Assembly: GCA_031272715.1 (NCBI GenBank)
Contig: JAISTH010000071.1
Coordinates: 62,001-126,000, forward strand
Source of the DNA: Desulfovibrio sp.
Lineage (GTDB): Bacteria; Desulfobacterota; Desulfovibrionia; Desulfovibrionales; Desulfovibrionaceae
Direction of reading: 5' to 3'
Length of the DNA: 64,000 nt
The position numbers and the translations under genes are program-made. Of the stretch, positions 26,876 through 36,519 are shown piece after piece. Under the pieces are notes generated by a model. It searched no databases. It had not been told where the DNA came from and worked only from the letters and a program-made list of their open reading frames with translations. Within the stretch, counting starts at the first letter, position 1. The number at the start of each line of letters is the position of its first letter.

Positions 26876-26881
26876 ATTATA
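26876..26881 (-). promoter_or_regulatory. candidate -10 of hslV
   Basis: A perfect TATAAT on the minus strand, about 33 bp before the hslV ATG. No good -35 is seen at 17 bp. It sits at the junction with the AT-rich DNA, 18 bp from the ATPase stop codon. Confidence 0.35.
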
Positions 26882-26898
26882 AAATATTGCTACTGCTG

Positions 26899-27941
26899 TT
26901 ACATTAGTTTTAGCAACTGAGAACTCCATTCCGTAAGCAAATTGTCTGGGTAGTCGCTTAACTCTCCATTGCTATCAATGTCTATATCGTGAATATGCGC
27001 ATATTGCTCTCTCTTCGTAGTTTCTCTATCGAAATAGAATAAAGCAACATTATTGGAAGCTATGCAATTTTCTTTACACGCAACGCGTACGCTATTGACA
27101 ATATGATCACTGTGTGTTTCCAGAATGACCTGTACTCCTGATGCTGCAGCAAGAGATGCCAGTCTTCCGATAGCGACTTGTGCGGATGGATGAAGATTTG
27201 ATTCAGGACTGTCGATTAACAGGATTTCACCAGGCTTTGATGTGAGCAATGCCATGACAACAGGTAGCGAATAGCTGATGCCCAAACCGACATGCGTAGG
27301 CTTGAAGCGATTCGTGTAGCCACGAGATGGCTGCAAATACTGCATGTCAAGTTTTACTGCATCTGCTCCTTTAATCTCTTCAGCGTTTAAGCGAATCCCA
27401 GGTGAAATTTCTCCCATCCATGCATTTGCTTGATCTTTAAGTGTAGTAGTATTGCTTTTTGGGTGTTTCAATGCTTCATTGTTAATGTCGTCAGCGCCAT
27501 GCTGTGCAAGAAAAAATACTGCATGTTCACCGTGAATACCAAATCGATATTTTTCAATTCCTGATCGGGATTTTAGATGAAGTGTTTGCGGATAAACACG
27601 AGACGCAGCTAGGTAGTAAACAGCGGGAATATGTTTGAAGATAATTTCGATTGTCGAAGATTTATCAAAACCAACTGGTTTTACGTAATCCTTTTGAGCA
27701 TCGCACTGAAAGTCCAGCAGATGCATACCCACATCTGACTCTAGACCAAGTGTCAAAGTATCAAAGGTGGCGTACTGATATAAGATGTCTTGCGCAGTGC
27801 CCAAGTCAATTTCATTTAAATTTAAAGGAATTATGTCATTCGACTCGCTACATTTTATAGAGTTTAAAAATAAAATTGTGTCAATTAATGCTGATTTTCC
27901 AGTGCCTTTTTTGCCGAGAAGCAAGTTAAGATTTTGAGTTT
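26899..27941 (-). pseudogene. 5'-truncated AAA ATPase (OLD/DUF3696-like)
   Basis: About 341 residues remain. They start at a TTG directly before Walker A LLLGKKGTGKS, with an in-frame stop a few codons upstream. The usual N-terminal beta strand and NFRS-type motif of this family are missing. Walker B/signature region: GEILLIDSPESNLHPSAQ. The H-loop region VILETHSDHIVN follows. These mark an SMC/RecF-like AAA_21 ATPase of the kind annotated as DUF3696 or OLD-like. AT-rich and clearly imported. A different annotator may call it intact from the TTG. Confidence 0.65.
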
Positions 27942-28056
27942 AAACGAATGATTTTTTATGCATAGAAAGTTCTGTATCAAGAGTCTCGTTAGCATGTGGA
28001 AAATTCCAATATTTGTGTTATTGTTTTTTCAAATATCCTGTATCGAATTTTATCTC

Positions 28057-28080
28057 TCTCCACGTTTTGAAACGTGGAGA
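28057..28080 (-). terminator. terminator-like hairpin after the M48 protease gene
   Basis: TCTCCACGTTT and AAACGTGGAGA are perfect complements with a 2-nt loop, about 60 bp beyond the M48 stop. There is no U-tract on the minus strand. Confidence 0.5.
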
Positions 28081-28140
28081 TTGAGGCTAATAATTTCTCG
28101 TCTTCCAGACTGATTTGATCTGGTCGATGGACGTCTTACG

Positions 28141-29556
28141 TCAGTCCTTATCCCATATCTCCTTCCGCACCTTGCAGGCGGCCTCGAGACGCTGGAATTC
28201 CTTCTTGTCGGAAGATTTCTCCGCAAGAGCCTTGGCCTTCGCCAGATATTGGTTCATCAGCCGCTTGTTGTTGGCGTACAGCGCACTGTACGTCATGTGG
28301 ATGTACGCGTCAAGCGTCCTGTTCGCCTTGCCGAGGCAGCGCGCATAGGCCTCGTGGACGTCGGCCTCCTCTGGCACGTATCGCAGCACTTCCTTGTAGT
28401 AGTTCTCCGCCTGGGTCGTCTTCCCGCTCTCGTCCAGATACCTCGCGTAGAAGAAGGTCGCCATGTAGTCCCGGGGATCCAGACGCATCGCCTCCCGCAG
28501 GAGTTTTTCGGCACTGGGCATGTCCCCCTTGCGGAAGTGGAAGATGCCGGCCTCCCTGTTCACGAGGGCGTCTCCGGGCGCCATGGCCACGGCCTTGTCG
28601 AAGGCGGCCTCCGCATCCTTGACGCGATTCATCCGCGAGAGGACGACGCCTCTCCCCATGACCGAAAGGGCGTCGGAACGGGAGGAGAAGCGTTGCAAGG
28701 CCGACTGCTCGTCCCCGTACCGGGCCCACAGCAGCGCCTGGACCCGGTTGAACCGTTTCTCGTCCTGGGTCCGGTTCTGTACGCTGAGGGGGAGGGCCGC
28801 CACGCGCGCCATGATGTTGTTTATCCGGTCGCCGATGGCGGGGTGGGTGGAGAGGTAGGTGGGGACGCTCGTGCCGCTCATCCAGCTCTTCTGGCGCAGG
28901 ACCTTGAAGCCGTCGGCCATGCCCTGGGGAGGATAGCCCGCGGCCAGCAGATACTGGAAGCCTATGTTGTCCGCCTCGTTCTCGTCCTGTCGGCTGTAGC
29001 TGAGCATGGCGGACTGTCCGGCGCCCAGGGCCCCCATGGCGATGGCGCCTCCCCCGGACCCGCCCGCGGCGACGCCGGCGATGGCGAGGAGGAGGGAGCC
29101 GATGGTGAGGTACTTGGCCCGTTCCATCCTGGCCGCCACGTGGCGCTGGGTCACGTGGGCCAGTTCGTGGCACAGCACTGCGGCCAGGGACTCCTCGTCC
29201 TCCAGGTTCATGATGAGCCCGGTGAAGACGTAGACGTATCCGCCGGGGATGGCGAAGGCGTTCAGGGAGTTGTTCAGGATGACCGTCGCCACGAAGGTGT
29301 AGGGCTGGTGGGTGATGGACCTGGTCAGCCGGTGCAGCAGTGCGCGGATGTACTGGGTCACCTCGGGATCCTGTATCACCGGCATGCTTGCCCGCACCAG
29401 GATGTCGAATCTCTGCCCCATCTCCTTCTCGTCCTTGATGGTGACTCCGCCGAAGAAGGAGGCGGAGGCGGGACGGGGGAGGCAGAACGCCAGCACCGGG
29501 AGCAGCAGGGCCACGGCGATGGCGCGACGCAGACGGGGCATGAGGCGGAGGGGCAT
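28141..29556 (-). CDS. periplasmic M48 metalloprotease with TPRs (BepA-like)
   Basis: 471 residues from the ATG at 29556 with CAGG 6-7 bp upstream; an in-frame ATG at 29568 is possible. Signal peptide about residues 1-32. The zinc motif HELAH (H128, E129, H132) sits in LAAVLCHELAHVTQRH, with the third ligand region SRQDENEADNIG. The N-terminal half is the protease domain, with two hydrophobic segments around a Gly-rich stretch. The C-terminal 200 residues are TPR-like (EAAFDKAVAMAPGDALV). BepA-type proteins assemble or degrade outer-membrane proteins such as LptD. Last gene of the minus-strand rpoH-cysS run. Confidence 0.9.
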   Translation of the reverse strand: MPLRLMPRLRRAIAVALLLPVLAFCLPRPASASFFGGVTIKDEKEMGQRFDILVRASMPVIQDPEVTQYIRALLHRLTRSITHQPYTFVATVILNNSLNAFAIPGGYVYVFTGLIMNLEDEESLAAVLCHELAHVTQRHVAARMERAKYLTIGSLLLAIAGVAAGGSGGGAIAMGALGAGQSAMLSYSRQDENEADNIGFQYLLAAGYPPQGMADGFKVLRQKSWMSGTSVPTYLSTHPAIGDRINNIMARVAALPLSVQNRTQDEKRFNRVQALLWARYGDEQSALQRFSSRSDALSVMGRGVVLSRMNRVKDAEAAFDKAVAMAPGDALVNREAGIFHFRKGDMPSAEKLLREAMRLDPRDYMATFFYARYLDESGKTTQAENYYKEVLRYVPEEADVHEAYARCLGKANRTLDAYIHMTYSALYANNKRLMNQYLAKAKALAEKSSDKKEFQRLEAACKVRKEIWDKD

Positions 29557-29740
29557 CGGTACCTGCATCAGGTTGAGGGTCGTCCGCCGTTCCCGGCGAT
29601 GTGGGCGAGCCGCGCCCGTGCCGTGGCGGGGGATTTCGGGTCCGCCATCGGGATCGTCCCGAAGGCGCCGTCTTCCCGATACATCCTCGGCGTCATGTGG
29701 GCAAGCGGCATCGATTTCGATCCCGCCTTCGGGGAGACCG

Positions 29741-31195
29741 TCAGGCGATGTCCCACGTCTGCCCCCGGGGCGTGTCCCGCACGATGACGCCGAGCGTCTG
29801 CAGTTCCTCCCGCAGGGCGTCAGAGGCGGAGAAATCCTTGCGCTGTCGGGCTTCGAGGCGCTCCGCAAGAAGCCCTTCGACGCGTGTCATGTCGATCCCC
29901 GCCCTTCGGGCCTGGATGGCCCGCAGGCCGTCCAGGAAGGCTTGGGGCGGCTCGGCGAAGAGTCCCAATTGTCCGCCCCAGTCCTCCATCAGGCCGAGGA
30001 AGGACTCCAGCAGCGCGTGTCCCTGCAATCCCTGCCTCAGCCCCTTCGTCTCAAGGACCCGGTTCGCGAGACGCACCATGGAGAAAATGTGCCCCATGGC
30101 CATGGCGGTGTTCAGGTCGTCGTCCATGGCCTCCTCGAAGGCCCTGGGGATGCGTTCGGCCTCCTCGGCGACGTCCTTCGGCAGGGGGACGCTCTTCCCG
30201 GACGCCTTCCCGGCAAGGGTCTCCCTGACGTCGGAGAGACAGCTGTAGACCCGGTGCAGGGCCCGTTCCGCATCGTCCATGCCGGCGGAGGAGAAGTCCA
30301 CGGGGCTGCGGTAGTGCTTCGACAGCAGGAAGTACCGCAGGGTCTCGGGCAGGTAGTGGTCCAGCACCTCCCGGATGGTCTGGAAGTTCCCTAGGGACTT
30401 GGACATCTTCTCGTGGTCGATCCGGACGAAGCCGTTGTGCATCCAGTGGCGCGCCAGGGTGCAGCCGCAGGCGGCCTCCGTCTGGGCGATCTCGTTCTCG
30501 TGGTGGGGGAAGATCAGGTCCTGTCCGCCTCCGTGGATGTCCAGCGGGATGTAGGGGGAACTCATGGCCGAGCATTCGATGTGCCATCCCGGGCGTCCCG
30601 GGCCCCAAGGACTCTCCCATGCCGGTTCGCCGGGTTTCGAGGCCTTCCAGAGGGCGAAGTCCAGGGGGTCCTCCTTCTCCTCCCCGGGTTCGACCCGGGC
30701 CCCGGCGAGCAGATCGTCAAGGCTCCGGCCGGAAAGGCCGCCGTACCCTGGGAAGTCCCGGACGCGGAAGTAGACGTCCCCGCCGGGGGTGGGGTAGGCC
30801 TTGCCGGCGTCCACGAGGGCGCCGCAGAGCCGCAGGATCCCGTCCATGTGCTGGGTGGCGCGGGGCTCGAGATCCGCCCTGAGGATGCCCAGCCGGTCCA
30901 TGTCCTCGTGGAAGGCGGCCATGTAGGTCTCGGCCACTTCCCGCCAGTCCCGGCCTTCCTGCTTGGCCCGGTTGATGATCTTGTCGTCCACGTCCGTGAA
31001 GTTGCGCACGAAGAGGACCTCAAGCCCCAGGCGGCGCAGGCGGCGGACCAGGACGTCGAAGACGAGGGCGGAGCGTGCGTGCCCGATGTGGCAGAGATCG
31101 TAGGCGGTGATGCCGCACACGTAGATGGTCGCCTTGCCGGGGCGCAGGGGGGTGAAGGCCTCCTTGCGGCGGCCCAGGGTGTTGTATAGGAACAT
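29741..31195 (-). CDS. cysS: cysteinyl-tRNA synthetase
   Basis: 484 residues. HIGH at 36-39 (CHIGHARS) and KMSKS near residue 262. Zinc ligands are expected at C27 (YVCGITAYD), in WHIECSAM, and in the DLIFPHHENEIAQ region. The C-terminal DALR-type helical domain is present and ends WDIA. It charges tRNA-Cys. Full length and without oddities. It lies 83 bp after rpiB in the same direction. Confidence 0.98.
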   Translation of the reverse strand: MFLYNTLGRRKEAFTPLRPGKATIYVCGITAYDLCHIGHARSALVFDVLVRRLRRLGLEVLFVRNFTDVDDKIINRAKQEGRDWREVAETYMAAFHEDMDRLGILRADLEPRATQHMDGILRLCGALVDAGKAYPTPGGDVYFRVRDFPGYGGLSGRSLDDLLAGARVEPGEEKEDPLDFALWKASKPGEPAWESPWGPGRPGWHIECSAMSSPYIPLDIHGGGQDLIFPHHENEIAQTEAACGCTLARHWMHNGFVRIDHEKMSKSLGNFQTIREVLDHYLPETLRYFLLSKHYRSPVDFSSAGMDDAERALHRVYSCLSDVRETLAGKASGKSVPLPKDVAEEAERIPRAFEEAMDDDLNTAMAMGHIFSMVRLANRVLETKGLRQGLQGHALLESFLGLMEDWGGQLGLFAEPPQAFLDGLRAIQARRAGIDMTRVEGLLAERLEARQRKDFSASDALREELQTLGVIVRDTPRGQTWDIA

Positions 31196-31277
31196 GTCTT
31201 TCGAGATCGCTCCGTGCGTGCCTTGATTGCTTGTCGTGGAGGCCGCGCCTCGCTTCGGATCGTGCCGGCGGCCGCCG

Positions 31278-31718
31278 TCATCCGCCGTCGATGAGCGCCA
31301 GCCGGGCGGCGTGGCGGCCCCCTTCGAAGGTTCCCTGAAGGAAGGCCTGGACTATGGCGAAGGCCAGCTCCTCTCCCGTCATCCTGGCCCCGAGGCACAG
31401 GACGTTGGCGTCGTTGTGGGCCCGGGCGAGCCGGGCGTGGAGTTCCGTGGTGCAGAGCGCCGCCCGTATGCCCTGGATGCGGTTGGCGGCGATGGACATG
31501 CCGATCCCCGTGCCGCAGATGAGGATGCCGGGGGCCCCGGTTTTCAGGACCTCCCGGCACAGGCGTTCGGCGAAGACCGGGTAGTCGCACCGGGCATCGG
31601 AACTGGCGCCGTGGTCCTCCAGGACGTAGCCCAGACCGGCGAGGCGGTCCGTGATCACGCCCTTCAGGGGGAAGCCGGCGTGGTCGCAGGCGATGTGCAG
31701 GACGGCTTGCGTGGGCAT
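31278..31718 (-). CDS. rpiB: ribose-5-phosphate isomerase B
   Basis: 146 residues. CDHAGFPLK and the phosphate-binding CGTGIGMSIAANR with its catalytic Cys are the RpiB signatures. It interconverts ribose-5-phosphate and ribulose-5-phosphate. Full length. It is 15 bp downstream of the LolB-like gene. Confidence 0.97.
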   Translation of the reverse strand: MPTQAVLHIACDHAGFPLKGVITDRLAGLGYVLEDHGASSDARCDYPVFAERLCREVLKTGAPGILICGTGIGMSIAANRIQGIRAALCTTELHARLARAHNDANVLCLGARMTGEELAFAIVQAFLQGTFEGGRHAARLALIDGG

Positions 31719-31733
31719 GGACGATCCTCGCTG

Positions 31734-32498
31734 TCAGCGGTTGTCCTTGGGCATGGGGAGAAGCGCGACGTCCGCCGGCAGAGCCAGACGGAGCTGCTCG
31801 TCCTCGAAGGGCCGCACGGTCTCGCGCTCCCTGACCAGGAGAATGGCCTTCCCGCCCTTGCCGTGGGCGAGCTGGACCCTGCGGGGGAGGGGAGGTTGCC
31901 CCTCGTCGTAGGCGATGTCCATGCGCCATCCCTCCGCGTCGTCCTCCCGCCACGCGATGGGCAGGCCCCGGGAGTCGAGGGTGAGCCATCCGCCGGGATC
32001 GCCTTCGAGTCTGTATCCTCGGCCGACGGGCAGTGCCTCGGACTCTCCGTGCCCCGTTCCGAAGACACCGACCCAGTGTCCCGTGAGGAGCTTCGCGAGA
32101 CGCCCCAGGTCGAAGGGCAGCGGGAATTCCATCTTGAGGCGGGGCTTCAGGGACCCGCGGTGGAAATAGGCCTTCCTCGCCCTGGGATCCAGCATGAGCA
32201 CGTGATCGTCGGTCTCCATGTAGCTCGCGGCGAGAACCCCGACGCCGGCCATCACGTCCATGCGCAGCCGGCCGTCGCCATTGCCCCAGAGCAGGGCCGT
32301 GACCCGCCGCGTGTCCCCCTCGGTGCCGAATCGCAGGCTCAGTCCGAGCCTGAAGGGGGCGTCGGGTCTGGCCGCGCTGTCGGCGAGATAGGCCTGCCAC
32401 GGCCCGTCGGCGTCCGCGGCGGGAGGCGGCGGAACCGCGCGGCCGCAGGCACACAGGGCGAGAAGGCAGAAGGCGAGCAGGCAGTATCGCTTTATCAT
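31734..32498 (-). CDS. LolB-like outer-membrane lipoprotein
   Basis: 254 residues. The lipobox is LCAC, with the acylated Cys at 18. The mature part looks like a lipid-binding half-barrel of the LolB/LolA type: early strands FRLGLSLRFGTEG and LLWGNGDGRLRMDVMAGVG, with long edge strands later. LolB would insert lipoproteins into the outer membrane. Assignment is by fold pattern and gene neighbourhood; overall identity to enteric LolB is low. The gap to the TPR lipoprotein gene upstream is about 90 bp. Confidence 0.6.
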   Translation of the reverse strand: MIKRYCLLAFCLLALCACGRAVPPPPAADADGPWQAYLADSAARPDAPFRLGLSLRFGTEGDTRRVTALLWGNGDGRLRMDVMAGVGVLAASYMETDDHVLMLDPRARKAYFHRGSLKPRLKMEFPLPFDLGRLAKLLTGHWVGVFGTGHGESEALPVGRGYRLEGDPGGWLTLDSRGLPIAWREDDAEGWRMDIAYDEGQPPLPRRVQLAHGKGGKAILLVRERETVRPFEDEQLRLALPADVALLPMPKDNR

Positions 32499-32589
32499 TA
32501 AAAATGCCTTGTCGGGAGAATGACCTTGCTGGAGGGCGATGCGTCAGGGACGGATCCCGTCCCGGTGCATCGGGGTTCGGGGCGCGCCG

Positions 32590-34416
32590 TCAGAGCTTCG
32601 AGAGGCGCTGGCGCAGGGCGTCCGCATTGACGGGCCGGGATTCCAGCGCCTTCATGTAGGCCTTGCGGGCCTCCTCCTTGAGTCCCTTCACCAGGGCGAT
32701 GTCCCCGTAATGCTCCCAGATGGCCGCGTCCACCTTGTCCGACAGGGTCACGGCGCGGCGTATCTGCGCAAGCGCCTCGTCGTTCCGCCCCATCTTGAAC
32801 AGGGTCCACGCCAGCGAATCGACGATGTAGGACTGGTTCGGGGATATCGAGTCGGCCTTGATGAGCAGGCTGAGAGCCCGTTCCAGGTCGCGGTTCTCCT
32901 CGGCCAGGGTGTATCCCACGTAGTTCAGGGCCTGATAGTTCTCCGGCTGGGTCTGCAGGATGCCTTCCATGACGGCGTAGGCGCCCTTCTTGTCCCCCAT
33001 CTCGTCCAGGAGCGATCCCAGCAGGAAGCTCAGGTCCGTGTTCGCCGGCCAGATCTTCTGGGCCTGGCGCGCCGTGGACAGGGCCGCGTCCATCTGCTTG
33101 CCCCGGGCGAGCAGGCGGATCTGCATGTCGGCGAACTCCGCCATTTCGGGGAACCGGACGCGGGCGTTGGAGAGCACCTCCAGCGCATCCTTGTCCCTGC
33201 CGTTGTTGGCCAGAAGCTCCGCCCGCATCATGGAGACCTTGGGGGCGACGGAACTCTTGGGGGGTATCCTGTCAAGCCAGGAGATCGCCCGGTCCACGTC
33301 CCTGCCGTGCTCGTAGGCCAGTTCCGCGAGGAGCATGAAGACGTCGGGGTTCTGGCTGCCGGCCTCCACCATCTGCTTCAGCAGGCCTTCGGCGATGAGG
33401 TAGCACTTGGCGCCGAGGAAGAGGTGCACGGCGGCGAGTTTGAACTGCGGATCCTCCGGCCCCTGGCGCATGTATCGCAGGGCCCGGTCGGGCTGGTTCA
33501 GCCGCAGCGAGCAGGAGATCAGGCGCAGGGTGACCTCCCTGGGCGCGAAGTCCATGTTGTGCAGCTTCTCGTAGACGTTCCTGGCCTCCCGCATGTTGTT
33601 CATCTGCTCGTAGAGGAAGGCCAGTTCCGCCAGCGCCTCCACGAAATCCGGCATCCCCTTCACGGCCATCTGGAGATGGGGGAGGGCGTCGGCCTGGCGG
33701 TGCATCCCTATCAGGGCCCTCGCGTGGTAGTACTCCACCATCGGGGTGCGCTGCTGCTGGCTGAGGCCGGCGAAGAGGGCGTCGGCGTCGGCGTAGCGTT
33801 TGCTTTTCACCAGGAGGAGCGCCATCTCCATCTTGGCCTCGACGATGTCGGGGTGCCGTTGCAGGTAGTCCTGCATGGTCTGGATCGCGCGGTCGGGCAG
33901 GTTGTGCTCGGCGAGGAACTCCGTGTAGAGCAGGGTGAGGGAGAGGTTCTCGGGCCACAGGCGCAGGGCTTCCTCGAGATATGCGGCCGCCGCCAGGGAC
34001 TTCCGGCCCATGAGCCACACCCCGCCTTCCAGCCAGACCTCCGGGGGGACTTCCGTCGACTTGAGGCCGTTCATGGCCTCGAGCAGGCCCTGCTCGTCGT
34101 CGTGCTGGATGGCCCGTATCGCGCACAGGTAGGAATACGTGATCTCGGCCTCGGGCGTCGGTTTGACGTCGATGGCCAGAGGCGTCACGGTCTCGGCCAG
34201 CACGGCCTCTCCGCCGGGTTCGGAAGCGGTGGCGTCGGGAAGTTCGGCCGCCGAGGCGAGCATCGGCGTGTCCTGCCCTCCGGCCTTCTCTTTTCTGGGG
34301 CCGCTGCAGCCGCTGCAGCCGGCGAGGACGAGAGTCGCCGCAAGCGTCAGGCACGGCAGCCATCGGCGGACAAGGCCGCCGGAACGTAGCGGATGTGGGA
34401 GGGTCAGCGTATCCAT
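32590..34416 (-). CDS. TPR-repeat lipoprotein
   Basis: 608 residues. N-terminal signal with lipobox LAGC (Cys34). At least ten TPR units run from about residue 90 to the end, for example YLEEALRLWPENLSL, TMQDYLQRHPDIVEA and YMKALESRPVNADAL. It is probably an outer-membrane-anchored scaffold. The ATG overlaps the end of rpoH by 13 bp, so expression is coupled to the sigma factor gene. The specific partner is unknown. Confidence 0.88.
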   Translation of the reverse strand: MDTLTLPHPLRSGGLVRRWLPCLTLAATLVLAGCSGCSGPRKEKAGGQDTPMLASAAELPDATASEPGGEAVLAETVTPLAIDVKPTPEAEITYSYLCAIRAIQHDDEQGLLEAMNGLKSTEVPPEVWLEGGVWLMGRKSLAAAAYLEEALRLWPENLSLTLLYTEFLAEHNLPDRAIQTMQDYLQRHPDIVEAKMEMALLLVKSKRYADADALFAGLSQQQRTPMVEYYHARALIGMHRQADALPHLQMAVKGMPDFVEALAELAFLYEQMNNMREARNVYEKLHNMDFAPREVTLRLISCSLRLNQPDRALRYMRQGPEDPQFKLAAVHLFLGAKCYLIAEGLLKQMVEAGSQNPDVFMLLAELAYEHGRDVDRAISWLDRIPPKSSVAPKVSMMRAELLANNGRDKDALEVLSNARVRFPEMAEFADMQIRLLARGKQMDAALSTARQAQKIWPANTDLSFLLGSLLDEMGDKKGAYAVMEGILQTQPENYQALNYVGYTLAEENRDLERALSLLIKADSISPNQSYIVDSLAWTLFKMGRNDEALAQIRRAVTLSDKVDAAIWEHYGDIALVKGLKEEARKAYMKALESRPVNADALRQRLSKL

Positions 34417-36431
34417 GCCTCTGAGAAGTCCTTGATGTCCAGGGAGATGTGTTGGCGGAACTTTTCCAGCAAACGTATCTCGTACTGTCTGATTCGTTCT
34501 CTCGTCACGTTATACCGTTCGCCGATTTGCCGCAAGGAGACCGGTTCCTCCGCAAGCAGGCGGTTTTCGAGGATGTAGCGTTCCCGTTCGTTGAGGGTGG
34601 GGATGAAGGTCTTGAGATGGGCGCGGACGATGTCCGCCATCTCCCGGAGGGCGAGGTTCTGTTCCACGCCCGGCCCCAGCGCCGGCAGGAAGTCCATGTG
34701 GGAGGAACCGTCCTCGTCCTTCCCCACGCGGGTGTTCAGCGAGACGTCGGCCGAGGAGAGGCGCTTGTCCATTTCGGCGATGACGGCCTCCGGAACCCCC
34801 ATGCGCTCCGAGAGCGCGGCGTTGTCGGCATCGTAGCCCTGGGCGGCCAGATTCTGGCGTTCCCGGTGCAGGTTGTAGAAGACCTTGCGCTGTTCCCGGG
34901 TGGTGCCGAGCTTGACCATCCTCCAGTTGTCCATGATGAACTTGAGGATGTAGGCCTTGATCCAGAAGGTCGCGTAATAGGAGAACTTGATTCCCCTGTT
35001 GGGGTCGAACTTGTTGACGGCCCGCACGAGCCCCTCGTTCCCCTCCTGGATCAGGTCCAGCACGTTTTCCATCCAGCGGCGCTGGAAGTCCATGGCGATG
35101 CGCACCACGAGGCGCAGGTGTGAGGACACCAGCCTGAAGGCCGCGTCGGGATCCGCCTTGTCCCGCACCTTTCTGGCCAGGGACTGCTCCTCTTCCGGGG
35201 TCAGGAGGGGGAACTTGCTGATCTCCTTGATATAGAGGAAGAGGTTGTCCCTCGTGGCCTTGGGCTTGGGGAGTCTCGTCTGGCTGGGTGCGGGCAGGGT
35301 GGATGCCGGATCGTCCGGCGTGCCTGCGTCGTCGGTTATGGCGAGGCCGTCCCCGAAATCCTTGTCCAGATCCGGAAGATCGTCGATGTCGACGATGTCG
35401 TCCGGCTCGGCCCCCTCGTCGGGTTCGAGATCTCCATCGCCTTCATTTTTCTCGTCGGGGTCCTTCTCCGGCGGTTCGTCGGGGGGGAGTACCTCGGGCT
35501 CCACGGGTTCGGAGGCCTTGGGGGATTTTTTTGTCCGCTGGGCCTTCTTAGGCGTCTCGCCGGAGGGGAGTGTCTCTGGCGCTGCGGGTTTGGAGGCCTT
35601 GGGGGATTTTTTCGTCCCCTGGGCCTTCTTCGGCGTCTCGTCGGGGGGGAGTACCTCGGACTCCACGGGTTCGGAGGCCTTGGGGGATTTTTTGATCCGC
35701 TTGGCCTTTTCCGGCGTCTCGTGGGAGGGGAGTGACTCGGGCGCCGCGGGTTTGGAGGCCTTGGGGGATTTTTTTGTCCGCTGGGGCTTCTCCGGCGTCT
35801 CGCCGGAGGGGAGGACCTCAGGGTCCGCGGGTTTGGAGGCCTTTGGGGATTTTTGGGTCCGCTGGGCCTTCCCCGGCGTCTCGCCGGGGGAGGGGGCCTC
35901 GGGGTCCGCGGGTGTGGAGGCCTTGGGGGATGTTTTCGTCCCCTGGGCCTTCTCGGGCGTCTCGTGGGAGGGCAGTGTCTCTGGCTCCACGGGCTTGGAG
36001 GCCTTGGGGGATTTTTTTGTCCGCTGGGCCTTCTTCGGCGTCTCGTCGGAGGAGAGGATCTCGGGCTCTGCGGGTTTGGAGGCCTTGGGGGATCTTTTTG
36101 TCCCCTGGGCCTTCTCCGGCGTCTCGCCGGGGGAGAGGACCTCGGGCGCCGCAGGCTTGGAGGCCTTGCTGGATTTTTTCGTCACCTGGGCCTTCTTCGG
36201 CGTCTCGCCAGGGGAGAGGACCTCGGGCGCCGCAGGTTTGGAGGCCTTGCTGGATTGTTTGGTCCGCTGGGCCTTCTTCGGCGTCTCGCCGGGGGAGAGT
36301 GTATCGGGCGCCATGGGTTTGGAGGCCTTGCGGGATTTTGGGGTCCGCTGGGCCTTCTCGAGCATCGCGATGGGGGTGGCGGCGCCGGTGGGGGGCGTTG
36401 TGGAGGCTGTCTTCTTGCTGGAACGGCTCAT
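34404..36431 (-). CDS. rpoH: RpoH-type sigma factor with 11 N-terminal repeats
   Basis: 675 residues. The sigma core starts near residue 394 (DNLFLYIKEISKFPLL). It has region 2 (RWMENVLDLIQEGNEGLVRAVNKFDP), the RpoH box QRKVFYNL, and a region 4 helix-turn-helix (SLRQIGERYNVTRERIRQYE). RpoH is about 285 residues in E. coli, so the first 390 residues are extra. Residues 26-322 are eleven 27-residue repeats, roughly KAQRTKKSPKASKPAAPEVL then SPGETPK. A highly acidic stretch (about 325-375) separates them from the core. The repeats are histone-H1-like in composition and could bind DNA or RNA, or control stability. It probably directs heat-shock genes. Confidence 0.93.
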   Translation of the reverse strand: MSRSSKKTASTTPPTGAATPIAMLEKAQRTPKSRKASKPMAPDTLSPGETPKKAQRTKQSSKASKPAAPEVLSPGETPKKAQVTKKSSKASKPAAPEVLSPGETPEKAQGTKRSPKASKPAEPEILSSDETPKKAQRTKKSPKASKPVEPETLPSHETPEKAQGTKTSPKASTPADPEAPSPGETPGKAQRTQKSPKASKPADPEVLPSGETPEKPQRTKKSPKASKPAAPESLPSHETPEKAKRIKKSPKASEPVESEVLPPDETPKKAQGTKKSPKASKPAAPETLPSGETPKKAQRTKKSPKASEPVEPEVLPPDEPPEKDPDEKNEGDGDLEPDEGAEPDDIVDIDDLPDLDKDFGDGLAITDDAGTPDDPASTLPAPSQTRLPKPKATRDNLFLYIKEISKFPLLTPEEEQSLARKVRDKADPDAAFRLVSSHLRLVVRIAMDFQRRWMENVLDLIQEGNEGLVRAVNKFDPNRGIKFSYYATFWIKAYILKFIMDNWRMVKLGTTREQRKVFYNLHRERQNLAAQGYDADNAALSERMGVPEAVIAEMDKRLSSADVSLNTRVGKDEDGSSHMDFLPALGPGVEQNLALREMADIVRAHLKTFIPTLNERERYILENRLLAEEPVSLRQIGERYNVTRERIRQYEIRLLEKFRQHISLDIKDFSEAWIR
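35466..36356 (-). repeat. 81-bp coding tandem repeat in rpoH, 11 units
   Basis: Eleven in-frame 81-bp units code for 27-residue blocks with an invariant KAS(K/T/E)P core and an ETP or EPP end. Units alternate between KPAAPE and KPVEPE types, which suggests unequal crossing-over. Copy number probably differs between strains. Confidence 0.92.
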
Positions 36432-36519
36432 GGGCGTGACGGAACCATCCGTACATATGTGGCGCGGATTGCGGGCCGCCGGAGAGCGGCGGGACGCATT
36501 GTGGGCCAGCGGCGCCTAA

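Noticed and set aside
35466..36356. A regular 81-bp repeat resembling a non-coding satellite
   Set aside because: It stays in frame with the RpoH sigma core for all eleven units.
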